Shown in pieces: positions 40,183 through 47,915 of a DNA stretch of 64,000 nt; within the stretch, counting starts at the first letter, position 1, and each line of letters starts with the position of its first letter. The stretch covers positions 40,444-104,443 of the IMG/VR virus record IMGVR_UViG_3300035150_000015, one strand, 5' to 3'. The notes under the pieces are model-generated. The model searched no databases. It had not been told where the DNA came from and saw only the letters and a program-made list of their open reading frames with translations. This DNA is from a virus. Made by a program: the position numbers and the translations under genes.

Positions 40183-40481
40183 ACTTCTCCTGAAAATGAG
40201 GGGGTAGGCCAAGTTTCTGACCCACCCCCTCGGTAAGTCTCCCCGAGGGGAGTGTGTACAACCCTTCGACACTGACCAACCAAGGGAAGAGAGACTAGGG
40301 TGGTATCCCTCATGTTGCTTAACCTGCCACGGTCAGTTGGTTCAGTTAGGAAGCCTAGCTTCCCTTGTCTAATCAACCATTTTGTCCTCTCAGTCAAAGT
40401 TGGCTTCTCTTTCTTCAAGGCCCCATTCTTAGAATAGGGTAGTTGATATCCTATTTTCTCCTACCAAAAAGTATACACCGA
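40183..40481 (-). promoter_or_regulatory. 299-bp leader with mutually exclusive hairpins
   Basis: This is the longest non-coding stretch in the window. In transcript order: the junction motif TCGGTGTATACTT (40469-40481); a 6-bp GGAAGC/GCTTCC hairpin (40349-40363); then three overlapping structures. Stem C is the palindrome CTCCCCTCGGGGAG (40239-40252). Stem B pairs 40243-40250 with 40226-40233 (8 bp). Stem A pairs 40224-40231 with 40198-40205 (8 bp) and is followed by ATTTTC and then AGGAG at 40187-40191. B and A share bases 40226-40231 and cannot coexist. This arrangement fits attenuation or translational control of the downstream DnaX and NusG-FEN genes (inference). Confidence 0.55.
40469..40481 (-). 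promoter_or_regulatory. Junction motif TCGGTGTATACTT, promoter candidate
   Basis: On the minus strand it starts immediately after the TAG stop of the TOPRIM gene (40482-40484), exactly as the copy at 25801 follows the TerL stop. TGTATACT could act as an extended -10 element. A transcript starting just downstream would carry the structured leader of this gap. Confidence 0.5.
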
Positions 40482-41180
40482 CTAAATGGTGTTCTGTTTC
40501 CAGAATACACCGAATCGTTCGTCCCCCCACGCCTCCCAGAGCTCGGCAGGGTCTTTTATCCACCCCTTCCCCACGATTTTAGGTACTCTCGGAATCTTAA
40601 TGATCTTGGTGGTGAAGTAATCCCGATACTCTTCCAAGAACTTCCTGCCACCTTTGGCCCCCGCGGCATCCCGATCATATAGAATCCACAACTTCCCCAG
40701 GAACCGTCTAAACAACCTTGCCAGCTCCCTAGGCACATGAGAAGTCAGAGTGGCCACTGTTCCAGGGCACTGTCTCTGAACAGGGAAAAGATCGAAGGCA
40801 CCCTCTACCACACAAGCTTCTTCTGTTTCCCACATAGCCTCAACCGCTTGAGCCAAACCAAAGAATACAGGCTCCTCAGAATAAGGAGTATAGTCCCGAT
40901 ACCCCTTTATGGCAGGAACAGAGCTCCTGAACTGCAACCCCCGAATTCCCCCCGAAGATGTAGTCAAAGGGAATACAAACATACTCTGGATAGTGGCCCC
41001 CATCGAGCACCACTTCAAGAAGTCTTTGGGATAATTCATAAGAGGGAGGGTGCCCTCAAAGTACCCCACGCGATAGGAGTCAATCTGAGAATTTGTGGCG
41101 CCCCTAGTCCACAAAGCTTCCCGGATCTCATCATCCATAAGACCTTGAGAATGCTCAACAAAAGAGTCCAGCCAAGTCAC
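40482..41180 (-). CDS. DnaG-like TOPRIM primase, short form
   Basis: The 232-residue protein matches the second half of the DnaG catalytic core. The fold lead-in is ATNSQIDSYRVGYFEG, and FPLTTSSGGIRGLQFR occupies the usual 'P..d..G.i.gf..R' position. The TOPRIM motifs are VVEGAFDLFPVQ and LWILYDRDAAGAKGG, followed by KDPAELW. It lacks the N-terminal CHC2-type zinc domain and any helicase domain. It would make RNA primers if complete, possibly with a separate zinc-binding protein. The Cys-rich 181-residue product two genes upstream is one candidate (inference). The stop abuts a repeated junction motif. Confidence 0.8.
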   Translation of the reverse strand: MTWLDSFVEHSQGLMDDEIREALWTRGATNSQIDSYRVGYFEGTLPLMNYPKDFLKWCSMGATIQSMFVFPLTTSSGGIRGLQFRSSVPAIKGYRDYTPYSEEPVFFGLAQAVEAMWETEEACVVEGAFDLFPVQRQCPGTVATLTSHVPRELARLFRRFLGKLWILYDRDAAGAKGGRKFLEEYRDYFTTKIIKIPRVPKIVGKGWIKDPAELWEAWGDERFGVFWKQNTI

Positions 41181-41782
41181 TCTTCCACCAAAGCTACGGT
41201 TTGATCGGCTCTTCGTACAAGCAGACCTAGATGGTCCCCAACCCTGGTACAGTTGCCGGCCAGAGAGGGCTCAGTAATAAGCACGGATTGATGTTGGGGC
41301 AGGTCGGTCACCAAGACTCTCAGTCCTTCAACCTCACTCACATACCCCTTAATTGCCATGATCTTATCGATTTCATCGAGGTCCAAGGTAGCCCCACAAA
41401 TCTTCTTCAGAGCCATAGGAGAGATGACCAGAGAGACAGCAGGCAGACCCCCTCTCTTGAAGCCTCGGAGAGCCTCAGATATCGACGAATATCGGTTGGA
41501 CCAGGCATTATCCGAGGAAAGGCCCCACAGATCTGAGAAGAACTTGGAAAACAAAGCCCCTTCCCGCTCTAAAGGACACTCGGAAAAAGCGTATCTAACC
41601 AGCCCTTCCTGAGACCGTTTGGTCTGCACGAAAGAAGACCTCATGTTGCTGACTACCAAAGGACAGTCCAGCAAGCCGGCCTCTTGCTCACACAATGTGG
41701 GGAGACAGAGGCCAACAGAATGAATCTGCTGACGATAGCGCTCAACTGACAAGATTCGACTGAAAATAGGGGCCCTCATCAT
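41177..41782 (-). CDS. Unknown protein in primase cluster
   Basis: The 201-residue protein starts MMRAPIFSRILSVERYRQQ. It has alternating helices and strands, for example ALRGFKRGGLPAVSLVISPM, and ends GDHLGLLVRRADQTVALVEE. I recognise no family. It is coupled by 4-bp overlaps to the TOPRIM gene downstream and the Cys-containing gene upstream, so a replication or recombination role is likely. No membrane segment or known catalytic motif is seen. Confidence 0.65.
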   Translation of the reverse strand: MMRAPIFSRILSVERYRQQIHSVGLCLPTLCEQEAGLLDCPLVVSNMRSSFVQTKRSQEGLVRYAFSECPLEREGALFSKFFSDLWGLSSDNAWSNRYSSISEALRGFKRGGLPAVSLVISPMALKKICGATLDLDEIDKIMAIKGYVSEVEGLRVLVTDLPQHQSVLITEPSLAGNCTRVGDHLGLLVRRADQTVALVEE

Positions 41783-42324
41783 TCCCCCTCATATGAGTTC
41801 GTCTCCCCCTCGAACAGATCCGATAGTCTCGAGCTCTGAATCACAACGATGGGCTCCACCTTAATGCGCAGGAACCAACACCACACCCTTTTCCACCAAG
41901 GAAGCCTCGGGAGTTCGGCCATCTCCAGAACCCAGAGAAGCCCAGCCACCTCAGGGAGATTCTCTTGCACCCAAGAAGCATCCCGAAGGTCTTTCCGAAA
42001 CTCACTCAGTATAGAATCCTTGTCTACCAACGGAGTGAAGTAAGGACACCGTTTGGCATCCAGTGGTTCATCGCAAATATTGCCTGGCCAAGTCTGATGG
42101 TCCTCTGCCCCATAGAAACACAGCCCCAACTTCTTAGCCCCGGGGACAATACGGTTGTACTGTGGGTTGGGTTCCCCGTCCACAGTTTTTCTGGAATCCA
42201 ATGGGTGGGCCACATTATGAGCGCACCTGGAAGGCAGCCTCAAAGTGGCTTCTTGGGCCCTACGATTCAACTCAAGGACCAGGAGTCCTCTGATTCGTTG
42301 CTTGATCTCACCTTCTGGTCTCAC
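41779..42324 (-). CDS. Cys-containing protein, possible metal-binding partner
   Basis: The 181-residue protein has a conserved-looking pattern: LPSRCAHNVAHPLDSR near residues 30-45, then LCFYG, WPGNICDEPLDAKRCPYFTP near 80-98. The five Cys and two His could bind zinc or an Fe-S cluster. A hydrophobic Trp-rich stretch (LPWWKRVWCWFLRIKVEPIV) near 142-161 could be membrane-associated or a packing helix. It is coupled to both neighbours and lies between the Rad50 C-half and the TOPRIM gene. I recall similar sequences in other large phages but no role. Confidence 0.6.
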   Translation of the reverse strand: MRPEGEIKQRIRGLLVLELNRRAQEATLRLPSRCAHNVAHPLDSRKTVDGEPNPQYNRIVPGAKKLGLCFYGAEDHQTWPGNICDEPLDAKRCPYFTPLVDKDSILSEFRKDLRDASWVQENLPEVAGLLWVLEMAELPRLPWWKRVWCWFLRIKVEPIVVIQSSRLSDLFEGETNSYEGE

Positions 42325-43004
42325 TTCAAACTCCTAAGGGACAAGTGGTGGGTAACTCCGTCATCCTCTGCTACATCTGTACACCGGTAAGACCGGTCGG
42401 CATGTTCCAAGAGGACGGGTTTGTGGGTGACCAGCAAAAGGTCAACTCCTAGCTCCTTAGCCACTTTCTGTGTGAATCGGCTGGCCTGCTCAAGATACTC
42501 ATCAGAAACAGCCCCCAAAGACTCGTCCATTGCCACGAACGGCCATCGTTTAAGCTTAAGCACGGTTAAAACCCGGAGGGCTAACGAAGTCACACTCGAG
42601 GGGCCCCCGCCAAAGTTCTCCAAGGGTTTACCTCGGTGGGACTGCAAATGACCCCTCTCTCCTTGACGGAAAAAGAAGTCCACTGCCACTTTACCGTATT
42701 TCAAACTGAGCTCAGACTCCAAACTCAAATTCTGATCGTAGAATACCTCTCTCAGAGCCTCGGTCACCACATCTTCTACCGATTTGACCTGCTGGAGGAC
42801 CAGAGAGTCCAACAGGTGTCGGTACAACTCTAGCACCTTGGCCAGCTTCTCAATTCTCTGGCTCAACTCAGAGACCTCGTGTTGTTTCGACTCGATGTCC
42901 GAAACAACACGATTCCTGAGAGCAGTTAGCCGAATGACCCGAGTTTCTAGGGCACGGACCCTACCCCCTAATCCTTCGACGACATGAATCGGGTCACCAC
43001 ACAT
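42321..43004 (-). CDS. Rad50/SbcC-like C-terminal ATPase half, separate gene
   Basis: The 227-residue protein starts with a coiled-coil segment (SDIESKQHEVSELSQRIEKL). The C-terminal ABC ATPase lobe follows: signature-like FGGGPSSVTSLALRVL (about 129-145), Walker B WPFVAMDESLGAVS (about 154-167) and a D-loop/switch LLLVTHKP. No Walker A is present. The Walker A half with a CxxC hook is encoded at 46440-47915, so together they make a split Rad50/SbcC/T4 gp46-like protein. The ATG at 43002-43004 has AGAGGA upstream and overlaps the clamp gene by 37 bp. Confidence 0.8.
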   Translation of the reverse strand: MCGDPIHVVEGLGGRVRALETRVIRLTALRNRVVSDIESKQHEVSELSQRIEKLAKVLELYRHLLDSLVLQQVKSVEDVVTEALREVFYDQNLSLESELSLKYGKVAVDFFFRQGERGHLQSHRGKPLENFGGGPSSVTSLALRVLTVLKLKRWPFVAMDESLGAVSDEYLEQASRFTQKVAKELGVDLLLVTHKPVLLEHADRSYRCTDVAEDDGVTHHLSLRSLK

Positions 43005-44209
43005 GCGAAGGATTCCTCTTCTGGCTTAGGAATAATGGTCTTGCCTTGAGGGGTGAGGGAAAAAGACTCAATCGTCCTAAAGAGCCCCTTCTTGCGGCCG
43101 CCTATGGTGCGAATAGCAATACGAAGCTCGACCTCATGACCTTTTACGGGTTCCACCAGCTCTAGGAAATGAGAGATCCCGATGTTGCTGGAAAAATCCT
43201 CGGCTTCAGCCACAGACCATTCTTCCTTGACCGGGCTCACCCCAACAGGAGAACTGACTGCCTGGCCAGTCTTGCTGCTGACTTTGAAGGTGAGTGTTTT
43301 ATCCTCATGGGAATAGGTCAGACGGGCCTTGTCCTTAGCGGTATCCCCTTCCTCTCTCATGTGATAGAGAGCATCAAGGAGTAAGCTCTTCGGGGCAACC
43401 AGTGAAAAAGTTTCCCACTTACGAGGGTAATAGGAATACTTCACGTGTTGCTTAGTCGGCTGTGTCCAACCCAGAACATGCCCCTTGTCTGAGATAGCGA
43501 AGGCAGTCTCTTCATTGGTACGAACAGTGACTTCACCATACCCACACCGTGACAAAAACGAAATGACACTAGGCAGATGGTTGCCGTGAATGGCCAAGCT
43601 CTTCCCCTTTAAGGCATCGCAATGGAAGTAGAAAGAGGTGTTCACTGCAGCTGAAAAGAAGCAACCATCTCCCTTAGCACTCTCACCTTGATTGTCGAAG
43701 ATCCGGATACTCTTCAATTGCTCGTTGCCCTCTGTGACCCCCGCATCATTGGGTTTCACCAAGTGGGGGCGGCACAAGGACAAAGCCTCCTTAAGAACGG
43801 CCACTGGGTAGGTATGCTCCGTAGTAGCCTCCTCCAGAGACTCGTCGCTGGTGCTCAAAAGACCCGGGTCAAAAGACACAAGTTCGGCCGAGGAACCTCC
43901 CTCTGTCCTGTACTTAACCCAGTAAGAGTTGTCTTTAACGCCAGCTTCGATCTCAACCCACCCCCGAAAAGTCTTAAAGGATCCTACTTTCTTGGCCGGG
44001 TAGACAAATGACCCTTCTCCCTCAGACTCCAAAAGTGGTAGGTCCACCCTAATGTGGCGTGAACTGTCTCGAGAATAGACGCGACACACGCCGTCCTTCA
44101 AAACGAACAAGAACCCCTCTCCGCCCTTAGCCGTCACCGGTTTAGGGGACACGATGGAAGCTGTATCTACAGCCTCTTTCAGATCTGCGGCTTGTATTCT
44201 GATTTTCAT
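42968..44209 (-). CDS. Sliding-clamp-like protein, putative beta subunit
   Basis: The protein has 413 residues from ATG 44207-44209 (MKIRIQAADLKEAVDTASIV). GAGG lies six bases upstream, which is better than the ATG two codons earlier. The N-terminus fits DnaN domain 1, and the protein has DnaN-like alternating strand-helix sections and a C-terminal strand (FACVVTRF) where beta clamps carry their 'vvMP' end. It would ring the DNA and bind polymerase and ligase. Sequence similarity is weak, but the clamp-loader genes elsewhere in the window make a clamp expected. A Rad50-like ATPase half overlaps its end. Confidence 0.65.
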   Translation of the reverse strand: MKIRIQAADLKEAVDTASIVSPKPVTAKGGEGFLFVLKDGVCRVYSRDSSRHIRVDLPLLESEGEGSFVYPAKKVGSFKTFRGWVEIEAGVKDNSYWVKYRTEGGSSAELVSFDPGLLSTSDESLEEATTEHTYPVAVLKEALSLCRPHLVKPNDAGVTEGNEQLKSIRIFDNQGESAKGDGCFFSAAVNTSFYFHCDALKGKSLAIHGNHLPSVISFLSRCGYGEVTVRTNEETAFAISDKGHVLGWTQPTKQHVKYSYYPRKWETFSLVAPKSLLLDALYHMREEGDTAKDKARLTYSHEDKTLTFKVSSKTGQAVSSPVGVSPVKEEWSVAEAEDFSSNIGISHFLELVEPVKGHEVELRIAIRTIGGRKKGLFRTIESFSLTPQGKTIIPKPEEESFACVVTRFMSSKD

Positions 44210-44243
44210 ATACATCCTCTTTTTATCCCCCGGGCCAAATGGC

Positions 44244-44519
44244 TCAGGATTCATCGATTGCAGCTAGAGCCCTTTCCACCTGGGCAAGGTCCTGGCCGAA
44301 AGTCTCAATCAAACCCTCTAGCTCTGAAGCGGCCTTATCCCTCTCAGCCTTCAGATCCTTCGGGCTATAGCCGGCTTCCCGGATCTCTTTCCCGAGTCTG
44401 GCCAGCTCCTGCCTCTTAACCTCTAACTGACCAGCCAGTTTTGACTTCTTAGCGTCAGCAGCACGATGCCTCCTCAAGAGGTCTTCCACCCGAGCCTGCA
44501 TATTCTCTAGTGAATCCAT
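44244..44519 (-). CDS. Small coiled-coil protein
   Basis: The 91-residue protein starts MDSLENMQARVEDLLRRHRA and is almost wholly a coiled coil (KKSKLAGQLEVKRQELARLG). The ATG at 44517-44519 is preceded by GGAGG at six bases. The longer frame has a worse start. It lies between the clamp-like gene and the Cas4-like nuclease. It could be an accessory that bridges the split Rad50 or the nuclease, but that is a guess. Confidence 0.65.
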   Translation of the reverse strand: MDSLENMQARVEDLLRRHRAADAKKSKLAGQLEVKRQELARLGKEIREAGYSPKDLKAERDKAASELEGLIETFGQDLAQVERALAAIDES

Positions 44520-44545
44520 AATATCCTCCAAATACACCAGGTCGG

Positions 44546-45460
44546 TTACCTTTTACGACCTCGATTGATCTCTTGAACCACTTTTGCCCCTAAGGGACAA
44601 TGTTGCTCCGTAGCATAAGGACAGAACCGACAAGCACTACGACTCGGCTTGGCCGGAAATAGCTTCTTGGCCATCTCCAAAGCCATAACCGGGTTGTCCT
44701 TGGGCATTCTCCTCTTAGCCAGGTCTATCTGACGCACCGTCTTCATGACCTCACCCGAAAACTCCAGAAGGCTTTCTTCAGAGAACTCCATCCAGTCTAT
44801 AGTCTCAGGAGGGTCGTATCTCCAGTACAAGAACCCCAGCCGGTCAGGAATCTCACCATACTTCAATAGATAGAGAGCCCCGTACCACATGAGCTGCCGA
44901 GGGTCCGAATACCTGCTCCGATGCTTTGAACCCTTCCCGTCCAAAATAACCCAGTCTAGGTGAGGCTTGGTGCGGTATAGAATGAAGTCAGCCCGCCCGC
45001 CAATCTTGTGTCCCCTGATGATCTGGTCCAACCTAACCTCCGCCCGAGCATAAGCACCTAGGAGGCGGTAGAAACGTATGATCTTGAGTCCCCGTACTAC
45101 AGCATCTCGAACATCAGCCAATAGCTCTTCACGGCTCTCGTACATAGCCGTAGGATCTTGATCCGGCCCGTCCCCCTTCCACTTGAGGACTCCAGCCGGC
45201 CGATACTTGGAAGGCGTCAATTGATCCTTAATGACCTGATCTACCGTTTTCTCGGCACGGCTCAAGAGCTCTTCCTGTGCCCCCTTGCTCTTCCAGATCC
45301 TCTCCTCATAAAACTGTTCGAACAGCACACCTACAGAGGTTCCGTATAGGGACCCTACACGATTGTCCTCCTTTTCAGTAGGGGTGTGGTCATCATACTG
45401 ACGCCAGTAACCAAATGGACAGGATTCGTGACAAGCATACCCGGAGTAGGACAGATACAT
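44546..45460 (-). CDS. Cas4/RecB-like Fe-S PD-(D/E)XK nuclease
   Basis: The 304-residue protein has nuclease motifs GGRADFILYR (about 156-165), VILDGKGSKH (about 173-182, the D...(D/E)xK core) and QLMWYGALY (about 191-199). One Cys near the N-terminus (CHESC region) plus a C-terminal CRFCPYATEQHC would give the four ligands of a 4Fe-4S cluster, as in Cas4 and AddB nucleases. It probably processes DNA ends together with SbcCD and RecA encoded next to it. The stop lies 26 bp before the coiled-coil gene, and a junction motif lies between them. It starts where the SbcD gene stops (1-base overlap). Confidence 0.85.
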   Translation of the reverse strand: MYLSYSGYACHESCPFGYWRQYDDHTPTEKEDNRVGSLYGTSVGVLFEQFYEERIWKSKGAQEELLSRAEKTVDQVIKDQLTPSKYRPAGVLKWKGDGPDQDPTAMYESREELLADVRDAVVRGLKIIRFYRLLGAYARAEVRLDQIIRGHKIGGRADFILYRTKPHLDWVILDGKGSKHRSRYSDPRQLMWYGALYLLKYGEIPDRLGFLYWRYDPPETIDWMEFSEESLLEFSGEVMKTVRQIDLAKRRMPKDNPVMALEMAKKLFPAKPSRSACRFCPYATEQHCPLGAKVVQEINRGRKR

Positions 45461-46443
45461 CAGCGCTTCCCTTTCCCCTTGGAAGTCCGAGCCTTCTCCA
45501 GGTATTCCCGGGCCATGTCTCTGACATCCCTAGCAAAGTCCCCCATACCCTCCAAAGTGGAATCGATATCCCCCGAGGAGTCCTGCACACTCATCTTCAT
45601 CTGTTCAATGAACTGACTGATAGTCTGCTCTTCCCGATCCAACCTCTGCTTACGCTCGAGGTCAAAGGCATCTTTGGATGGCAGAACTTTGAGGGGGATC
45701 TGTTGGGTCCGGATTCCAGACTCAGAGACTTCCAGAAGGGACACCTTAGGTGTACGGCCCAGATTCTCCCGGGAGAGGGAGCCCCGGCTCACAGCCCCTT
45801 GGTTGACGAAGTGGGTATTCTTGACCTTGGTGATGCCTTGATCCTTGTGCCAGTGGCCAAAACAGTACAGATCCGGCCCTTCTCTAGAGACCAAATCTGC
45901 ATACCGAAATACAGGTTCCTTGTAGAGCTCCTCTTCTCTTCCTGTTGGCTTCTCCGTAGCCAAAGCATGGACCACTGCTATGAGGTGAGTATCCCCCGGC
46001 TTCTTCTTGATAGCCCGAAGCTCCTCCAGAGTGAGAAAAGGGTTGTACGAGACTCCTACAACCCTAACTCTGAGGTTGCCTTCCTCAAAGACCTGCTCCC
46101 TCAAATATCGGAACACCCCAGTCTTGATAAGGACCCCAAGAGGCTGTTTCTCGAGGGTCTCTAGATTGTTGTGGGTGATGTCATGATTCCCTACAACACT
46201 GTAGACGGGACACGGATAAGCCTTGTGAATCTCAGCGGACTTCTCAACAATCCAATGGGGGTTGCGAGTAGGTGCCTTTAGGTGGAAGTAGTCGCCACCA
46301 TCCAAGACTGCCTCAGCCTCTGTTTTCGTAGCCAGCCGGCCTATCTGTCTCAAGCAGTCTAGAATCTCTTCCGTGTAGTCACCCTTCCAGGAAGCCGGGC
46401 CCCGATCGGAAAGATGCACATCGGTGCGAAAAATGAACCTCAT
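45460..46443 (-). CDS. sbcD: SbcD/Mre11-like nuclease
   Basis: The 327-residue protein starts at ATG 46441-46443 (MRFIFRTDVHLSDR). It has the calcineurin-like metallophosphoesterase motifs: TDVHLSD, DGGDYFHLK, VGNHD and FGHWHKDQ. These form the two-metal active site of Mre11/SbcD/T4 gp47 nucleases. The C-terminal part (FDLERKQRLDREEQTISQFI) is helical, likely the Rad50-binding region. Its ATPase partner seems split into the genes at 46440 and 42321. The gene directly follows the Walker A half, with overlap, as in T4 46/47 operons. Confidence 0.9.
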   Translation of the reverse strand: MRFIFRTDVHLSDRGPASWKGDYTEEILDCLRQIGRLATKTEAEAVLDGGDYFHLKAPTRNPHWIVEKSAEIHKAYPCPVYSVVGNHDITHNNLETLEKQPLGVLIKTGVFRYLREQVFEEGNLRVRVVGVSYNPFLTLEELRAIKKKPGDTHLIAVVHALATEKPTGREEELYKEPVFRYADLVSREGPDLYCFGHWHKDQGITKVKNTHFVNQGAVSRGSLSRENLGRTPKVSLLEVSESGIRTQQIPLKVLPSKDAFDLERKQRLDREEQTISQFIEQMKMSVQDSSGDIDSTLEGMGDFARDVRDMAREYLEKARTSKGKGKR

Positions 46444-47915
46444 CCGTGACCTCCCGTACACCGTCCGGCCTCAACCGGTTGACTACAAGTCGGACAGATG
46501 CCCAGTTGACCGAAAGCCACCAGAACTTCCTCAACCTCATCCGAAGCATCAGCGTAAGAACTCTCCAAATCCCCCAGAGAGCTCTCTAAGCCCACTGCTT
46601 GCTCCAACAGGGCAAGATGCCTAAGCTTCTCTCCTAACCCCTCTATGGCCGGCAGAGGGGCTTCTACGGCCTTCCCACACTGAAGGTCCTGCTTGATTCG
46701 ACGTACCTCCGAAACCCAAGACTCTAGCTGACGAAGTTTCTGGACGGAAGAGCCCAAACTTTCCGGATGGCCGGGGAGTTCCAGAGCGTCAACCTCCCCC
46801 AAAACTTGAACTGCACTCTCCTTGATAGGGTAGCGCTGCTCCCAAGTTTGCAAACGAAGCAGTCCAGTGAGTGCTTTATTCAGGTTATCCGGGTGGTCAG
46901 GGAGTTCAAGGGACTCCAATTTCAAAAGAGGGCCTATCCCTTCTTCCAAACTCTTCACCCGACTGTGGAAACCAACCAAGGACCTAAGTTCTCTAGACCT
47001 CTCTCTCATTCCCTCGGAGTCAGGAAGGTCTACCTGTTCTACTTGCGAAACCTTCTTGAGGGCCCCCATGAGATCAAAAGCTCTAGAGCAGAGAGAGTCT
47101 AAGAGAGCGTAGGTGCGAGAAAGGTTCTCGAAAGGCTCCCTATCAGGCAGATCGGGGCCGACGGCTCCTTCCAAAACCTTGATGCCGAGAACACGCTCCT
47201 GGACCCTTGTTATGAAACGATCCATCTCTGCAACACTGGACTTCTTGCTCTCCAAGGCCTCGTAAGACTCCCGAATCCTGGCCACTCGAGAAGCCATCGA
47301 GTCCAGGTCCTTGTAGGTCTCCAATGCACGAAGAAGGGACTGGGTGTCCTTCTCCCGGACTTTCCGGGTGGACACGGCCTCTTTCCGATCCTTGTTGACC
47401 AACGTCATAGCAAAGTTGATGTTGTCTAGGTTGGCCACATCACTCAGTACGTCAGCCACCGCCGGCCCGGACTGATTCAGCAAGAAAATGGGGTTGAACT
47501 GACCCACAACCTGAACTAGCTCTGGAGAGTCTCCCACCTTAATTGACTCGAAGTCCGGGAGCAGGAAGTCTGGGGTCCCTCGAGAGACGCTATCATAAAC
47601 CTCCTCCGGCCCCTCCCCCTTGCGAAACTTGTAGCGATTTACCGAGTCACCTTTCTCCCAAGTCAACCCCCACTGAGGACTCTCGAGGCGGACCGTGGTA
47701 TGGCACTTGCACTTTTTGTGTCCCTTGACCTTCCGCTCGCACGTCGTACCGTGACGAACAAAGTCAGTACCGGCAGCGCCGGTCAGGGCACATCGAATTG
47801 CCCTGACTATGGCGCTCTTGCCGATGTTGCTTCGACCCTCGATTCCAGTGAACCCGTCAACCTTCAGCTTGATTTTACGGATAGACTGGAAATTCTGGAT
47901 CTCAATCTCAATCAC
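46440..47915 (-). CDS. Rad50/SbcC-like N-terminal ATPase half with zinc-hook motif
   Basis: The 491-residue protein starts with the N-lobe of SbcC/Rad50: EIEIQNFQSIRKIKLKVDGF, then Walker A GRSNIGKSAIVRAIR at about 28-42. A Q-loop-like region (FNPIFLLNQSGPAVADVLS) and long coiled coils follow. It ends LGICPTCSQPVEAGRCTGGHG, where CPTC is a zinc-hook-like CxxC. There is no Walker B or signature motif. Those lie in the 227-residue protein at 42321. In normal Rad50, the hook is in the middle of the chain, so this gene stops just past the hook. The GTG start overlaps the RecA stop. Confidence 0.85.
   Translation of the reverse strand: MIEIEIQNFQSIRKIKLKVDGFTGIEGRSNIGKSAIVRAIRCALTGAAGTDFVRHGTTCERKVKGHKKCKCHTTVRLESPQWGLTWEKGDSVNRYKFRKGEGPEEVYDSVSRGTPDFLLPDFESIKVGDSPELVQVVGQFNPIFLLNQSGPAVADVLSDVANLDNINFAMTLVNKDRKEAVSTRKVREKDTQSLLRALETYKDLDSMASRVARIRESYEALESKKSSVAEMDRFITRVQERVLGIKVLEGAVGPDLPDREPFENLSRTYALLDSLCSRAFDLMGALKKVSQVEQVDLPDSEGMRERSRELRSLVGFHSRVKSLEEGIGPLLKLESLELPDHPDNLNKALTGLLRLQTWEQRYPIKESAVQVLGEVDALELPGHPESLGSSVQKLRQLESWVSEVRRIKQDLQCGKAVEAPLPAIEGLGEKLRHLALLEQAVGLESSLGDLESSYADASDEVEEVLVAFGQLGICPTCSQPVEAGRCTGGHG

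Noticed and set aside
40128-40418. Minus-strand frame of 96 codons in the structured leader
   Set aside because: It begins with TTG, overlaps the next gene by 55 bp and has no convincing Shine-Dalgarno. It could be a leader peptide, but the leader's hairpins are the more likely function.
40183-40481. Possible tRNA or small RNA in the leader
   Set aside because: No acceptor stem, T-loop or anticodon arm could be assembled. Only the listed hairpins are present.
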